NCBI GenBank assembly: GCA_002727195.1
Contig: PBWH01000030.1
Coordinates: 1 to 43,083 of the forward strand
Source of the DNA: Gemmatimonadota bacterium
GTDB lineage: Bacteria > Latescibacterota > UBA2968
Length of the DNA stretch: 43,083 nt
Reading direction: 5' to 3'
This document shows, piece by piece, positions 35,333-43,083 of the stretch. Below the pieces are notes generated by a model. That model was given only the letters and a program-made list of their open reading frames with translations, did not search any database and was not told the origin of the DNA. Made by a program: the position numbers and the translations under genes. The stretch's first letter is position 1, and the number at the start of each line of letters is the position of its first letter.

Positions 35333-36772
35333 GATTTGGGCCCTTAGCGCGTCTCTGAGGACCTGCCCCTTGGCGCCCTTCGGGATGGATGCCACGCGTA
35401 GAATACGGTCAGGTTGCTTGTATCTGGCCAGTGCGCTGACACAAGCCCCACACAAGTCTTCAACCGTCACGGCGTCAGACCTGACGACAACTGCTGCCAC
35501 GATTTCCTCCCCAACGTTCGCATCGGCAATCCCGACAACACCCGCTTCATCGACCCCAGGGTGAGCCTCGAGTGCCTGCTCGACCTCCACGGGAGACACG
35601 TTGTAGCCGTTCCTGATGATGATGTCCTTGAGCCGCCCCTCGATGAATACGTGACCCTCCTGGTCGATACGAGCCAGATCGCCCGTCTTGAGCCACCCAT
35701 CTTCGGTGGCGACCTCCTCATCCAGATAGCGAGCGCATACGCCCGGCCCCCGAACCAGAAGCTCTCCTGTGCCAGATGGGACACGCCGTCCAGCCTCGTC
35801 CAGGACGTTGAGTTCAGCGTGGCCAGCCGCCACTCCGACGCTGTTCGGTTTCCGAGCCGTATCCGGTGTGCGAAAGGCACACACAGGGGAGGTCTCCGTC
35901 AGGCCATAGCCCTCGACCACGGTCACGTCGAATGCCCGTTCGAATCGATCCACAAGCGCGGCCGAAATAGGCGCGCCTCCGATAAGGCAGTATTTGAGAG
36001 GCACATCTCCGGGAGCCCTGGCCTGCGCGTCAAGCAGCTGACTGGCAGCGGAAGGCACAAGGGCCGTTACGCTGACGTTGAGATTTCGGATCTGGTGAAG
36101 GAGCTCGCCCGAGTCGAAACGGTCCAGGTAGGACAGCGCCGATCCGGCGTACAGGGCCGCATTCTGGTTACACGTCAGGGCAAAGGAGTGTGAGAGCGGA
36201 AGGACTGCACACGTATGGGTCCCGGGGCCCCAGGCGTGGCTGGGCAGAGACCGGGTGGCCACCCACTCGGCGTTTGACATGAGGTTCTGGTGAGACAGAG
36301 AGATGGCCTTGGGGCGCCCGGTTGTACCGGAACTGAAGAAGACTGCCGCCGTGTCAGCATCCTCCCGAGCGACCGGCCCGTCTTCCACAACGTCCTCACC
36401 GGTCACCAAGTCTTCGATGCAAGTTGCGAGCAGATCTGGAGAGACATCCTCCCGCTCGCTTATGGCCAATTTGGCGTGGCACCTTTCGCGGGCGACCTGG
36501 AATTCACGCGACGTCCATTGAGGATTGACCGGCACAGCAACTGCTCCCCTGCTCAGGATCGCAAAGAACAGCGTGGTGACAGCGGGGCTGTTGGAGATCT
36601 GGTATAAGACCGCGTCCCCGGGCTCAATGCTCCTTTCTGAGAGCATTTTGCCCGTTCGAGTCACCTGATTGACCAGTTCCGGGTAGGAGTAGGCGCCTTG
36701 CTTTCCTACCAGGGATATCGCCCCGGGAAATCTTTCTGCGGAGCGCCAGAGTATAGTGGCAAGGTTACTCAC
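35324..36772 (-). CDS. AMP-dependent acyl-CoA synthetase/ligase family protein
   Basis: A 482-residue ANL-superfamily adenylating enzyme, the type that activates fatty or aromatic acids as acyl-AMP and then acyl-CoA. Motif A3 is SSGTTGRPKAISLSHQN (147-163), A5 is VEGYGLTETSP, and A7-A8 are LKTGDLARIDQEGHVFIEGRLKDIII and GYNVSPVEVEQALEAHP. The C-terminal A10 motif, usually PxxxxGKxxR with a catalytic Lys, reads IPKGAKGQVLR, with Gln470 in place of that Lys. Adenylation may therefore be impaired or use the neighbouring Lys468. GTG start overlaps the HAD gene stop, so the two are coupled. Substrate unknown. Confidence 0.88.
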   Translation of the reverse strand: MSNLATILWRSAERFPGAISLVGKQGAYSYPELVNQVTRTGKMLSERSIEPGDAVLYQISNSPAVTTLFFAILSRGAVAVPVNPQWTSREFQVARERCHAKLAISEREDVSPDLLATCIEDLVTGEDVVEDGPVAREDADTAAVFFSSGTTGRPKAISLSHQNLMSNAEWVATRSLPSHAWGPGTHTCAVLPLSHSFALTCNQNAALYAGSALSYLDRFDSGELLHQIRNLNVSVTALVPSAASQLLDAQARAPGDVPLKYCLIGGAPISAALVDRFERAFDVTVVEGYGLTETSPVCAFRTPDTARKPNSVGVAAGHAELNVLDEAGRRVPSGTGELLVRGPGVCARYLDEEVATEDGWLKTGDLARIDQEGHVFIEGRLKDIIIRNGYNVSPVEVEQALEAHPGVDEAGVVGIADANVGEEIVAAVVVRSDAVTVEDLCGACVSALARYKQPDRILRVASIPKGAKGQVLRDALRAQILT

Positions 36773-37569
36773 GCGACCCCCAGAGCATCGGGCAATTCTG
36801 CCACGCTTCCCAGAACATAATCCGGTTGAACGCCGTGAGCCTTTAAGTCGGCAACCCCAGTGACTCCGGACATGACGAGTGCAGTCTGCATACCCGCGTT
36901 CCGGGCCATTGTCATGTCGGTCTCGAGACGATCCCCCACCATCAACGCGCGCGATGCTTCGCAGCCTACGCGGGCCAGAACGGTCTCGGCGCAGCGAGCA
37001 GATGGTTTCCCAAGGACGTCTGTGATTGGGCGCTTCAGAAGTGCTTCCAGTCCGGCGATCCAGGCTCCGGCATCTACGATCTCACCTGAGTCCATAGGAC
37101 AGATCACATCCGGGTTCGTTGCGCACATATGCGCCCCGTTTCTGGCTGCCTCCAGGGCAAAACGCATCTTTTCATAGCTCATCGTTCGATCGAGGGACAC
37201 CACCACGACGTCTGTTTCCTGCGGGGTCGAGGCGATGCGGAAGCCAGCCTGACGAATCTGATCGGTCAGGTAGTCCTCGCCGATAACAAAGACATGATCC
37301 CCGTGACCGGACCGCTGGAGGAAGTCTATCGTCAGCGTTACGGAGGTCAGCACATCCGATTCCGTCACGGGGATCCCGAGACGACTCAGCTTCTCCGCAT
37401 AGATGGCGGGAGAATCGATCGGTTTGTTCGTGAGGAAGGTCGTCACGAGTCCTGCTTTACGCAGCGTTTCGACGGCGACGTCGGCGCCCGCAATCAAGTG
37501 TTCACCGAGATACAGGGTACCATCTAGATCGAAGATCACGGCCGCAGGTCTAACAGATTCGTCGTTCAC
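36769..37569 (-). CDS. HAD-superfamily hydrolase, NagD/phosphoglycolate phosphatase-like
   Basis: A 266-residue HAD phosphatase of subclass IIA. Motif I is FDLDGTLYLG (nucleophile Asp14, acid Asp16), motif II LTNKP, and the C-terminal motifs III/IV are GKPSARCAETVL and MVGDRLETDMTMARNAGM. The cap lies between them (about 80-180). Relatives dephosphorylate nucleotides, p-nitrophenyl phosphate or 2-phosphoglycolate; the substrate cannot be read from the sequence. The GTG start is divergent from the class V aminotransferase gene, separated by 75 nt. It is translationally coupled to the ligase. Confidence 0.9.
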   Translation of the reverse strand: MNDESVRPAAVIFDLDGTLYLGEHLIAGADVAVETLRKAGLVTTFLTNKPIDSPAIYAEKLSRLGIPVTESDVLTSVTLTIDFLQRSGHGDHVFVIGEDYLTDQIRQAGFRIASTPQETDVVVVSLDRTMSYEKMRFALEAARNGAHMCATNPDVICPMDSGEIVDAGAWIAGLEALLKRPITDVLGKPSARCAETVLARVGCEASRALMVGDRLETDMTMARNAGMQTALVMSGVTGVADLKAHGVQPDYVLGSVAELPDALGVA

Positions 37570-37644
37570 GTCTTTCTTCTTGAAAGGGTTCAGGAGTAGC
37601 TCTAAAGTTGGGAACCACTATCGAAATCGCAGGAAAGGAACTCC

Positions 37645-38829
37645 GTGGCACACGACTGGCAATCGATTCGTTCGCAGTATTTGCACGATCCGGATCAAAT
37701 ATACTTGAACACCGGGTCCTGGGGAGTGATGCCAACTCCCGTATACGAAGACTATGTCGGTCTGATCCGTCAGTTGGAATCGAATCCGACCCAGGGCCGA
37801 AGACCACTCTTGGAACGCCTTGCCGAGTCACGCCGGGCCCTTGCGGGCTATCTGAATATACAAGCCCGAGACCTGGCGCTTTTACCAAATGTGACTGCGG
37901 CCCTCAACATGGTCGTCAACGGGCTGGATTGGGCAGAGGGAGACGAGATCCTGACGACCGATCAGGAGTATGGAGCGATTCTGAACACGCTGGACAACGC
38001 TTCGAAACGATGGGGGGTCCCTGTCGTTAAGGCGGAGATTCCCGTTCCCCCGGAGTCACCAGCGGCGATCCTCGCACCGATCGAGGCGGCGATCACCGAC
38101 CAGACGCGGCTTCTGGTATGCAGCCATATCACGACCCGCACCGGTATGATCCTGCCCATCAAGGAGATTTCCGAGCTCGCCCATAGGCACGGTGTTCTCG
38201 TGGCCTATGACGGCGCCCACGCCCCTGGCATGGGACCGGTGGATCTCGCCGAGTCTGATGCAGATTTTTACGGTGGTAACTGCCACAAGTGGCTGTGCTC
38301 GCCCAAGGGGGTGGGATTTCTATACGCCAACCCATCCGTGCAACCTCTACTGCATCACCTGATCGTCAGTTGGGGATACAGCCCAGAGGGAACCGTCGAG
38401 GTTGATGGCGAGCCGACGATCAACAGCAGCCCCGCGATGTGGGGGCTCGGTAACTGGGGCACGGTCGACCTCCCTGGTCAGGTCGCCACGGGGGAAGCCG
38501 TCCGGTTCCAGGAAGAGATCGGCACGGAAGCGATTGCAGCCAGAGGACGGGAGCTGTCAGGATACGTCCGGGATCGGGTGTCGAATCTGCCCTGGATCGA
38601 CATCCTCTCACCGTCGAAGCCGGGCCTGTTCGGGTCCATCACGACCATCCGGCTTCGGGGCATGGGTGGCAAAAATCTCAACAAGCAGCTATTCGAGACC
38701 TACCGGATTACGATTCCCGTCTTCGAAGAGGGCGAGGACGCCTCTGTGCGCGTCTCCACGCACCTTTACAACCTTCCGGCTGAGATCGACCACCTGTTCA
38801 AGGCCATCACAGAGATCCAGTCAGCCTAA
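37645..38829 (+). CDS. class V aminotransferase (PLP-dependent, isopenicillin N epimerase/cysteine desulfurase-like)
   Basis: A 394-residue fold-type I PLP enzyme. YLNTGSWGVMP near the N-terminus and VTAALNMVVNGL are typical. The PLP-contacting Asp lies in AYDGAHAPG (Asp189), and the Schiff-base Lys is in GNCHKWLCSPKG (Lys215). Overall it is closer to the isopenicillin N epimerase-like subgroup than to NifS/SufS, because the cysteine-loop of desulfurases is not evident. The substrate is unknown. The GTG start follows AGGAAAGGAA. Downstream a 12-bp palindrome and a GGAACC-TAGC-GGTTCC hairpin (38856-38885) may terminate transcription. Confidence 0.9.
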   Translation: MAHDWQSIRSQYLHDPDQIYLNTGSWGVMPTPVYEDYVGLIRQLESNPTQGRRPLLERLAESRRALAGYLNIQARDLALLPNVTAALNMVVNGLDWAEGDEILTTDQEYGAILNTLDNASKRWGVPVVKAEIPVPPESPAAILAPIEAAITDQTRLLVCSHITTRTGMILPIKEISELAHRHGVLVAYDGAHAPGMGPVDLAESDADFYGGNCHKWLCSPKGVGFLYANPSVQPLLHHLIVSWGYSPEGTVEVDGEPTINSSPAMWGLGNWGTVDLPGQVATGEAVRFQEEIGTEAIAARGRELSGYVRDRVSNLPWIDILSPSKPGLFGSITTIRLRGMGGKNLNKQLFETYRITIPVFEEGEDASVRVSTHLYNLPAEIDHLFKAITEIQSA

Positions 38830-38839
38830 CAGTCGAAAC

Positions 38840-40182
38840 CTACAAGGTAGGGTCGATCGTTAACGATTCGGAACCTAGCGGTTCCTGATTGTGCAACGGT
38901 GACCGTGGGGCCCCCGTCTCCGCAGGAACTCCCCCGTCCTGAAGAGCCTCTTCCAAAATACTGCCCTCCTGGTCGCTCACGGTCCCGCGTTCAGGAAGGG
39001 ACTGGTATCGGGATGCGTTTCGAGTGTCGTCTATATTGCTACCACACTGCTCAGCTTGTTCGGGATCGACGCGAACCAGGACTGCGTTTCGGTCGTAGGG
39101 ACTCAGGCTACCGTGCGTCGCCGCGCCGTTCAGACCGCATACCGTTCCCTGGATGCCCTCGCCGTTGGCTGAATCGTCCGAACGGCGAAAGAAGACCACA
39201 TCCGGAGAGCGCCCGGTGTGATCAATGTTGATCAGCTTCCGACTGAACGTATCTGATATGATGCCCATCTCGCCGTCTCCGCTGTCCGCAGTGAAGATGC
39301 GGCCCACCCACTCCTGTTTCCTGAGCTTCGACACCGCTCTTTCCAGATCGGCCTCTGTATTCCACAGGTAGAGTCCAGACGATCCCATCCTGGCTTGTGT
39401 GTTATCGAAGTCGAACCACGTAGGGTGCTGGCCGGTGCGCTTTGTTGGCCGTGGAGAAGCCGTGACCGGACGCCACCAGAGCGCTTGTGTCAGCCGGCAG
39501 CGACCCGATCATCCTGCTCAAACGCCGATCGTTCTTCCGGATCGCATCCAGGGCATCCGGGGTCCCCAAGCCTGCCTTGTGCTGAGTGTAGCCAGGATCA
39601 CAGAGCCACAAACGACCAGGTCGTATGATTCAGACCGGATGGCATCGATGAAGACACGGCAGGTTAGGTCGTTCCAAGGATCGGGAGGCGTGGATTCCTC
39701 GGGAAACCTGCCTTAGTTCTCCTCGAGCCAAGGCTCTGCCCTGGATGGCCAGATAGCGGCTCGGACGTTTACCACAGGGTCAGTGGATTCCGGCGCCTGG
39801 AGATAGGTCGACCCAGGAGAACCTGCGCCTGCTACGAACGTGCTGTTACCAGATTCCTGCAGGATTTCTCACGTTGTGGGCGTATCGAGGACTCGATTTG
39901 CTCCCAGAAGTTTGTCGAGGTCATGATGGTCGTCTGTGTTCACCAGGATACCAAGTGGACGGTCCCAGAACCGGCTTCCGAGGATCACATGCGTGTCCGG
40001 GTAGTATCCTGTCGCGATACTGGAGGAATTGACCCGGGTTTCCGTGGGGAACACGGCCCTATGGTCACTGAATATGACCCCCTCTTCCCCCAACCGAGAA
40101 AGTTTCGGGGTGAGTTCGGGGTGAGCTCGAGGCGAACGAAGTCGTGACGCGGGCCATCCCAGACGATCAGAATCGCTCTCAT
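38840..40182 (-). pseudogene. decayed AlkP-superfamily phosphodiesterase/nucleotide pyrophosphatase
   Basis: Fragments of one gene are readable in at least three frames. It begins at ATG 40182 with MRAILIVWDGPRHDFVRLE. After a frameshift it reads FPTETRVNSSSIATGYYP (metal/nucleophile region), then SPGSTYL and VVNVRAAIWP, stopping at TAA 39713-39715. After a further shift come DPGYTQHKAGLGTP and SGHGFST (canonically SDHGF), then in another frame ATHGSLSPYDRNAVLV (39388 downward). These are the ordered motifs of type I phosphodiesterase/AlkP family proteins. Several frameshifts and a changed metal-ligand motif show it is not functional. Confidence 0.88.
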
Positions 40183-40298
40183 CGTGTCGCTCCCTGGAGC
40201 AGATTTCGGGTGCCCATGACTGGAAATTTGCTTCTTAGGACAGTTGAGTGCATAATTGTTTAAATATCAAATAGATGGAACGAAACCCGTGAATGGGT

Positions 40299-40336
40299 GC
40301 AAATCTGGTGATTTCAGGCGCAAATCTGGCGATTTC
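40299..40336 (+). repeat. tandem palindromic repeat upstream of the HU gene
   Basis: Two copies of GCAAATCTGGYGATTTC at 40299-40315 and 40320-40336, with a 21-bp period (two helical turns). Each contains the dyad AAATC-N4-GATTT. They lie about 52 bp upstream of the HU promoter -35, as expected for a regulator-binding site; no regulator is known. Confidence 0.6.
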
Positions 40337-40387
40337 GGGGTCAATTGTGAAGGCAAAAATCGGTGTAGACCCTAGTAAATTTTTACC

Positions 40388-40417
40388 TTGCGTCACATCT
40401 GGGAGTCGGGATATATT
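40388..40417 (+). promoter_or_regulatory. putative sigma-70 promoter of the HU-family gene
   Basis: TTGCGT (40388-40393), an 18-bp spacer and TATATT (40412-40417). The hexamers are the same as those upstream of rimP. The predicted start is near 40424, with GGAG at 40446 preceding the ATG. Confidence 0.55.
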
Positions 40418-40457
40418 AACCGCCGTCTTTCTGGGACACACCTAGACGGAGTCTCGT

Positions 40458-40865
40458 ATGACCACGACCAAAAAGGACCTCGCTCTCAGAATTTCTGAGA
40501 AATTAGGCGTGAAAAAGCAGTTGGCCTACGAGGTCGTCGACACCCTTTTCAAGGCGATGCGCGAAAGCCTGATTCAGGGCAATCGTATCGAAATTCGAGG
40601 GTTCGGCGTGCTGGGCGTGAAGGACACGAAACCGAAGCCCGCCGCAAGGAATCCGCGTACGGGTGAGATCGTCTATGTACCTGCAAGGAAGAAGAGCTAC
40701 TTCAAGGCTGGCGTATTGATCAAGAAGGCGCTTCACCAGCCCCTTGAGCCGCAGGATGCCCAGACAGTAGCATCCTCTGAACCACCAGATGCGTCGGGAG
40801 GATCTCCTCCGCCTTCTCCCTCCGGCAGCAGCAGTTTTTCCTCTGGCAGCCCTCCTTCCGCCTAA
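40458..40865 (+). CDS. HU/IHF family DNA-binding protein with Ser/Pro-rich tail
   Basis: A nucleoid-associated protein that bends DNA as a dimer. Residues 1-95 are the complete HU/IHF fold (TKKDLALRISEKLGV, EIRGFGVLGVKDTKPKPAARNP, TGEIVYVPARKKSYFKAG). The arm tip has ARNPRTGE, with the conserved Pro that intercalates into DNA. A roughly 35-residue extension follows, rich in Ser, Pro and Gly (residues 100-135), absent from classical HU and IHF. It is an isolated intact gene between pseudogenes, with its own promoter and an upstream tandem palindrome. Confidence 0.93.
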   Translation: MTTTKKDLALRISEKLGVKKQLAYEVVDTLFKAMRESLIQGNRIEIRGFGVLGVKDTKPKPAARNPRTGEIVYVPARKKSYFKAGVLIKKALHQPLEPQDAQTVASSEPPDASGGSPPPSPSGSSSFSSGSPPSA

Positions 40866-41020
40866 GCGGAAAGATTCATTCTGCAACATGCCCAGGAGTC
40901 GCTGGCTCGTGGTCCCTCAAGGTTCCCGCGACGGTTTCCCCAACTTTCGCAAACGCCCTATTCGCCGGAGATTATAGGTTGCATGATCCTACCTGACGGT
41001 TCGTCAAATCGGGGGAGCGA

Positions 41021-41178
41021 TTGGACCAAGAAGACATCAGGCTGAGTGTACGGCACATCAGGGATATTCCGACCATGCCCGTTGTGGTGAGTCGAGTTCT
41101 GTAGATTGCCAATAACCCAGAGACGACTGCGGTCGAACTTTGGGAGATCGTCGTCCAGGACGTCGCGGTGTCGGATAC
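41021..41178 (+). pseudogene. N-terminal remnant of an HDOD-domain signalling protein
   Basis: From TTG 41021 (after GGGGGAG) the frame reads IRDIPTMPVVVSRVL, a TAG at 41102-41104, then IANNPETTAVELWEIVVQD. This is the opening of an HDOD domain (compare diPtlP-vv-rll-ian-p-tsa-eLa-ii-qD). Homology fades after about 41170, where the opposite-strand response-regulator remnant begins. It is too short and interrupted to be functional. Confidence 0.7.
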
Positions 41179-41184
41179 AGGGCC

Positions 41185-41705
41185 ATCCGCTTCCGCTGAC
41201 GCTTCTTTGCACCTCGTCGTCTGCGGCGTGGCCGCTCGGCTTCGGGGTCCGCGGTCGCCTCTTCCTAGGTCTCAACTCCGGTGGTCTCTGATTCAGCCGG
41301 CTCCTCGCCTTCCTCGTCTACCCGGGGCTTACCACCCCTAATGCTGTCGATCTTCTCTATCAACTCGGTTACGTTGAAGGGCTTCCGTGTGAACCCATCC
41401 ACGCCAAGGCTCTAGAGTCGTCGTATGGACTCATCGTCCAGTTAGGCCGAGACGACGATCACAAGCATCTCGATTTCCTGTTCGCCGGGATCCATTCGAG
41501 GAGGAAGAAACCATCCACATGCCGCATCTGGAGGTCCAGGAGCAGAAGATCAGGCGCTTGATCGTTCAGGGCGTCCAGTGCCTCAACCCACTGCGCGGCC
41601 GTGATGGCTTCACCGAATCCCAAGAATCGAAGCAAGCTCGACGTGGCGGATATCTGCCAGTTGACGAAAATGGAAATCTTCGTTGACTGTCCAGGGGCTG
41701 CGATG
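41185..41705 (-). pseudogene. decayed response regulator (receiver domain) with basic tail
   Basis: The minus strand reads ITAAQWVEALDALNDQAP, then DLLLLDLQMRHVDGFFLLEW, a receiver-domain core with the phospho-acceptor Asp but with Arg replacing the usual Pro. The upstream acidic pair is lost (IFVNW in place of a VDD-type motif). After a frameshift near 41480 a second frame reads MLVIVVSA, stop, LDDESIRRL, stop, SLGVDGFTRKPFNVTELIEK, whose TRKPF is the conserved Lys-Pro site. A Glu-rich then Arg/Lys-rich tail follows, with another in-frame stop (41265-41267). Three stops plus a frameshift show decay. Confidence 0.85.
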
Positions 41706-41742
41706 ATATTAGGGAGAGACCCAAAATCGGAGGATAGCACGC

Positions 41743-42522
41743 ATGAGTAGCCCCAGATTGCCCGCAGGATTCCATGACCACCTCGCCATCGAGAATGCTC
41801 GGGATCGCCTTGATGAGGCTCAGAAAATCGCAGATCTGTTGACGTCCGCCGGTGTCCCGCTTCTGCCCAACCCCGATCACGCGGCCATCTTTGTCGATCC
41901 ACCCCACATTCTTTCGGGTCCTCTGAAAGAAGTGGGCTACGTCGCGGGATGGGATGCGCGTTGCTATCCTTCCCCCGTCGATGGACACGACTACATCAAC
42001 GTACCATCAGGCCTGCCGCAAGGGCATCCGGCCCGGGAGGAAGGGTGGTTTACCTACGTGGCCGTCGTCCACCCGGTCGATGAGGCTGCCCGGGAACGGA
42101 TGCTCTCGCAAGGATACGGGAATCCCTTTATCCACCATCTCACCTGGGGGATCGTCCCGCCAAAGCGAACGCCTGAGCAGTCCGATCTCGACTACGCGGG
42201 GTCTGTGATCAGCTATATGGTCGGGCTTCGCAGGCAAATCGGCCAAGTAATCGGAGATGAACCCGGAACCTTGATTGCGGCGCTGCCGAGGGAGGCAACG
42301 CGCCATCCAAACTTCGAGTCCCGACTGCCCGAGTGGGTGGATGGGTTGGAACCGTCCGAATACCAGGTGGAAGAAATGGAGGGCGGCGGCTACTTGCTGC
42401 AGTTTTTCGTACTTGCTGGGGGACGGATCGAAGTCGCTCTTCGTGTGGGGACTCGCCAGACGTTCAACCCCAAGAGCGTGCACAAAATCTCAGAGGACGA
42501 GATCAGTACGGTGCAGAATTAG
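41743..42522 (+). CDS. hypothetical protein, unrecognised family
   Basis: A 259-residue soluble protein with no signal peptide or membrane segment. The ATG is 8 nt after GGAGGA, supporting a real gene, and codon use looks normal. It begins MSSPRLPAGFHDHLAIENA; further segments are FIHHLTWGIVPP and LLQFFVLAGGRIEVALRVG. The pattern His in a first strand, His in a second and Glu in a late strand is reminiscent of a vicinal-oxygen-chelate (VOC) fold, but this is weak and I do not assign it. It converges with the next gene, their stop codons sharing bases at 42520-42521. Confidence 0.75.
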   Translation: MSSPRLPAGFHDHLAIENARDRLDEAQKIADLLTSAGVPLLPNPDHAAIFVDPPHILSGPLKEVGYVAGWDARCYPSPVDGHDYINVPSGLPQGHPAREEGWFTYVAVVHPVDEAARERMLSQGYGNPFIHHLTWGIVPPKRTPEQSDLDYAGSVISYMVGLRRQIGQVIGDEPGTLIAALPREATRHPNFESRLPEWVDGLEPSEYQVEEMEGGGYLLQFFVLAGGRIEVALRVGTRQTFNPKSVHKISEDEISTVQN

Positions 42523-43082
42523 GCGTCACTCGGAGAGATCAAGGGACTTGGCGCGTCTCCCCTGAGTTGGATCCGTCGATGTCCGTCCACAACGATCTCG
42601 ACCAGTATGGGATTGGAGCCTGGAACGTAAATGTGGAATCTGCCCGTCGTCACCAGGTCGAACCGATAAAACCCCGAACTGTCGGGGCCGGCATCCCTGA
42701 TGATGGCGCCCGCAAGGCGGTCGATCACGCGACCGTTGAACTGGTTCAGTAGCTGCTGCTTGGCCCCCGATAACTCGCCCGCGACCTTCTCGCGTAGATC
42801 CGCGACGCGTCTCTGCGCCCGCTTGGCCCTTGTAACAGCATTCCTCGCGTTGATAACCCTCTTTTCCGCGGGGATCAGACTCTCCCTGATCTTCGACCGG
42901 ATCCGTGCCCCAGTTTCCAGGGAGAACGCCTTCCCTTTGTAGAACCGATCGGATATCTCCTCGAGCAGATCCTCGGTCATCACCCTCTCATCTGATCGAT
43001 CAAAGATGGCATTCCCTCCGAAGGACTGGAAGGTCAGCATGGCTCGGAACGCCGTCGTATAGAGGTTTCTGGCTATCCGTAG
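42519..43082 (-). CDS. hypothetical protein, 5' end outside the window
   Basis: The minus-strand frame is open from the window edge (RNLYTTAFRAMLTFQ reads through the ATG at 43040), so the start is probably further right. The visible 187 residues contain a charged helical stretch, likely coiled coil (KRVINARNAVTRAKRAQRRV, then a second amphipathic helix), followed by a small beta-rich end with FYRFDLVTTGRFHIYVPGS and NPILVEIVVDGHRRIQL. I do not recognise the family. No cysteine pairs, signal peptide or catalytic motif is visible. Its TAA overlaps the convergent gene's TAG. Confidence 0.65.
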   Translation of the reverse strand, partial: LRIARNLYTTAFRAMLTFQSFGGNAIFDRSDERVMTEDLLEEISDRFYKGKAFSLETGARIRSKIRESLIPAEKRVINARNAVTRAKRAQRRVADLREKVAGELSGAKQQLLNQFNGRVIDRLAGAIIRDAGPDSSGFYRFDLVTTGRFHIYVPGSNPILVEIVVDGHRRIQLRGDAPSPLISPSDA

Positions 43083-43083
43083 C

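Noticed and set aside
41102..41104. TAG in the HDOD frame as pyrrolysine
   Set aside because: Homology ends shortly after and the domain is truncated; decay explains it better.
40958..41275. 105-codon minus-strand frame as a gene
   Set aside because: It overlaps the HDOD remnant and the response-regulator tail in other frames and shows no domain of its own.
1..43083. CRISPR array, insertion sequence or prophage
   Set aside because: No regularly spaced repeats, transposase, integrase or phage structural genes were found.

Overview
The window is a chromosomal segment of a free-living, flagellated bacterium with moderately high GC. It carries a dense housekeeping half (about 1-22.6 kb) and a looser accessory half (22.6-43 kb). 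The gene order mutL-miaA-tRNA-DUF512-der, then rimP-nusA-infB-DUF503-rbfA-truB-ribF-rpsO-pnp-M16 peptidase, is bacterial. A selenocysteine formate dehydrogenase and a sigma-28-type flagellin promoter are also present. I cannot assign a phylum from sequence alone. An uncultured lineage, perhaps near the FCB/Latescibacteria-type groups, is a guess. TTG and GTG starts are frequent and several are fixed by a strong AGGAGG just upstream.

Region 1 (1-5.3 kb, + strand): 3' part of mutL, miaA, tRNA-Gly(CCC) with its own promoter and terminator, a DUF512 radical-SAM protein, der and a small MerR-like regulator. Region 2 (5.3-15.1 kb, +): the transcription/translation operon rimP-nusA-infB-DUF503-rbfA-truB-ribF-rpsO-pnp. 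Its promoter appears to lie upstream of a terminator-like hairpin, which suggests a leader attenuator. Region 3 (15.1-22.6 kb, +): an M16 zinc peptidase, asnS, leuS, and a short surface-sugar module (family 2 glycosyltransferase, NAD-dependent epimerase).

Region 4 (22.6-27.8 kb): gcvT, a membrane-anchored TPR protein and an intact flagellin on the minus strand. Divergent from the flagellin is a decayed second flagellin copy, followed by a long perfect inverted repeat and a small unknown gene. Region 5 (27.6-34.8 kb, -): an overlapping operon of NuoE-NuoF fusion, FdhA, FdhD, aminopeptidase P and an FmdB-type zinc ribbon. FdhA is interrupted by an in-frame TGA. The context (Cys/Sec site of molybdopterin formate dehydrogenases) and a 7-bp hairpin with a GGUCU loop 11 nt downstream show this is a selenocysteine codon, so the two apparent half-genes are one gene. 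Together they form an NAD-linked, Mo/W-dependent formate dehydrogenase plus its sulfur-insertion factor.

Region 6 (34.8-38.8 kb): a STAS anti-sigma-antagonist with a good sigma-70 promoter, an acyl/aryl-CoA ligase-like protein lacking the usual A10 lysine, a HAD phosphatase and a class V aminotransferase. Region 7 (38.8-43.1 kb): a gene graveyard around an intact HU/IHF-type gene. It holds a frameshifted AlkP-superfamily phosphodiesterase, an HDOD-domain remnant and a response-regulator remnant, then two unrecognised convergent genes, the last running off the window. No mobile element, integrase or CRISPR array was found. The most notable items are the selenoprotein FDH operon, the hairpin-gated operons (rimP-nusA, M16, fdh), the flagellin pseudogene pair and the tandem palindromes upstream of the HU gene.
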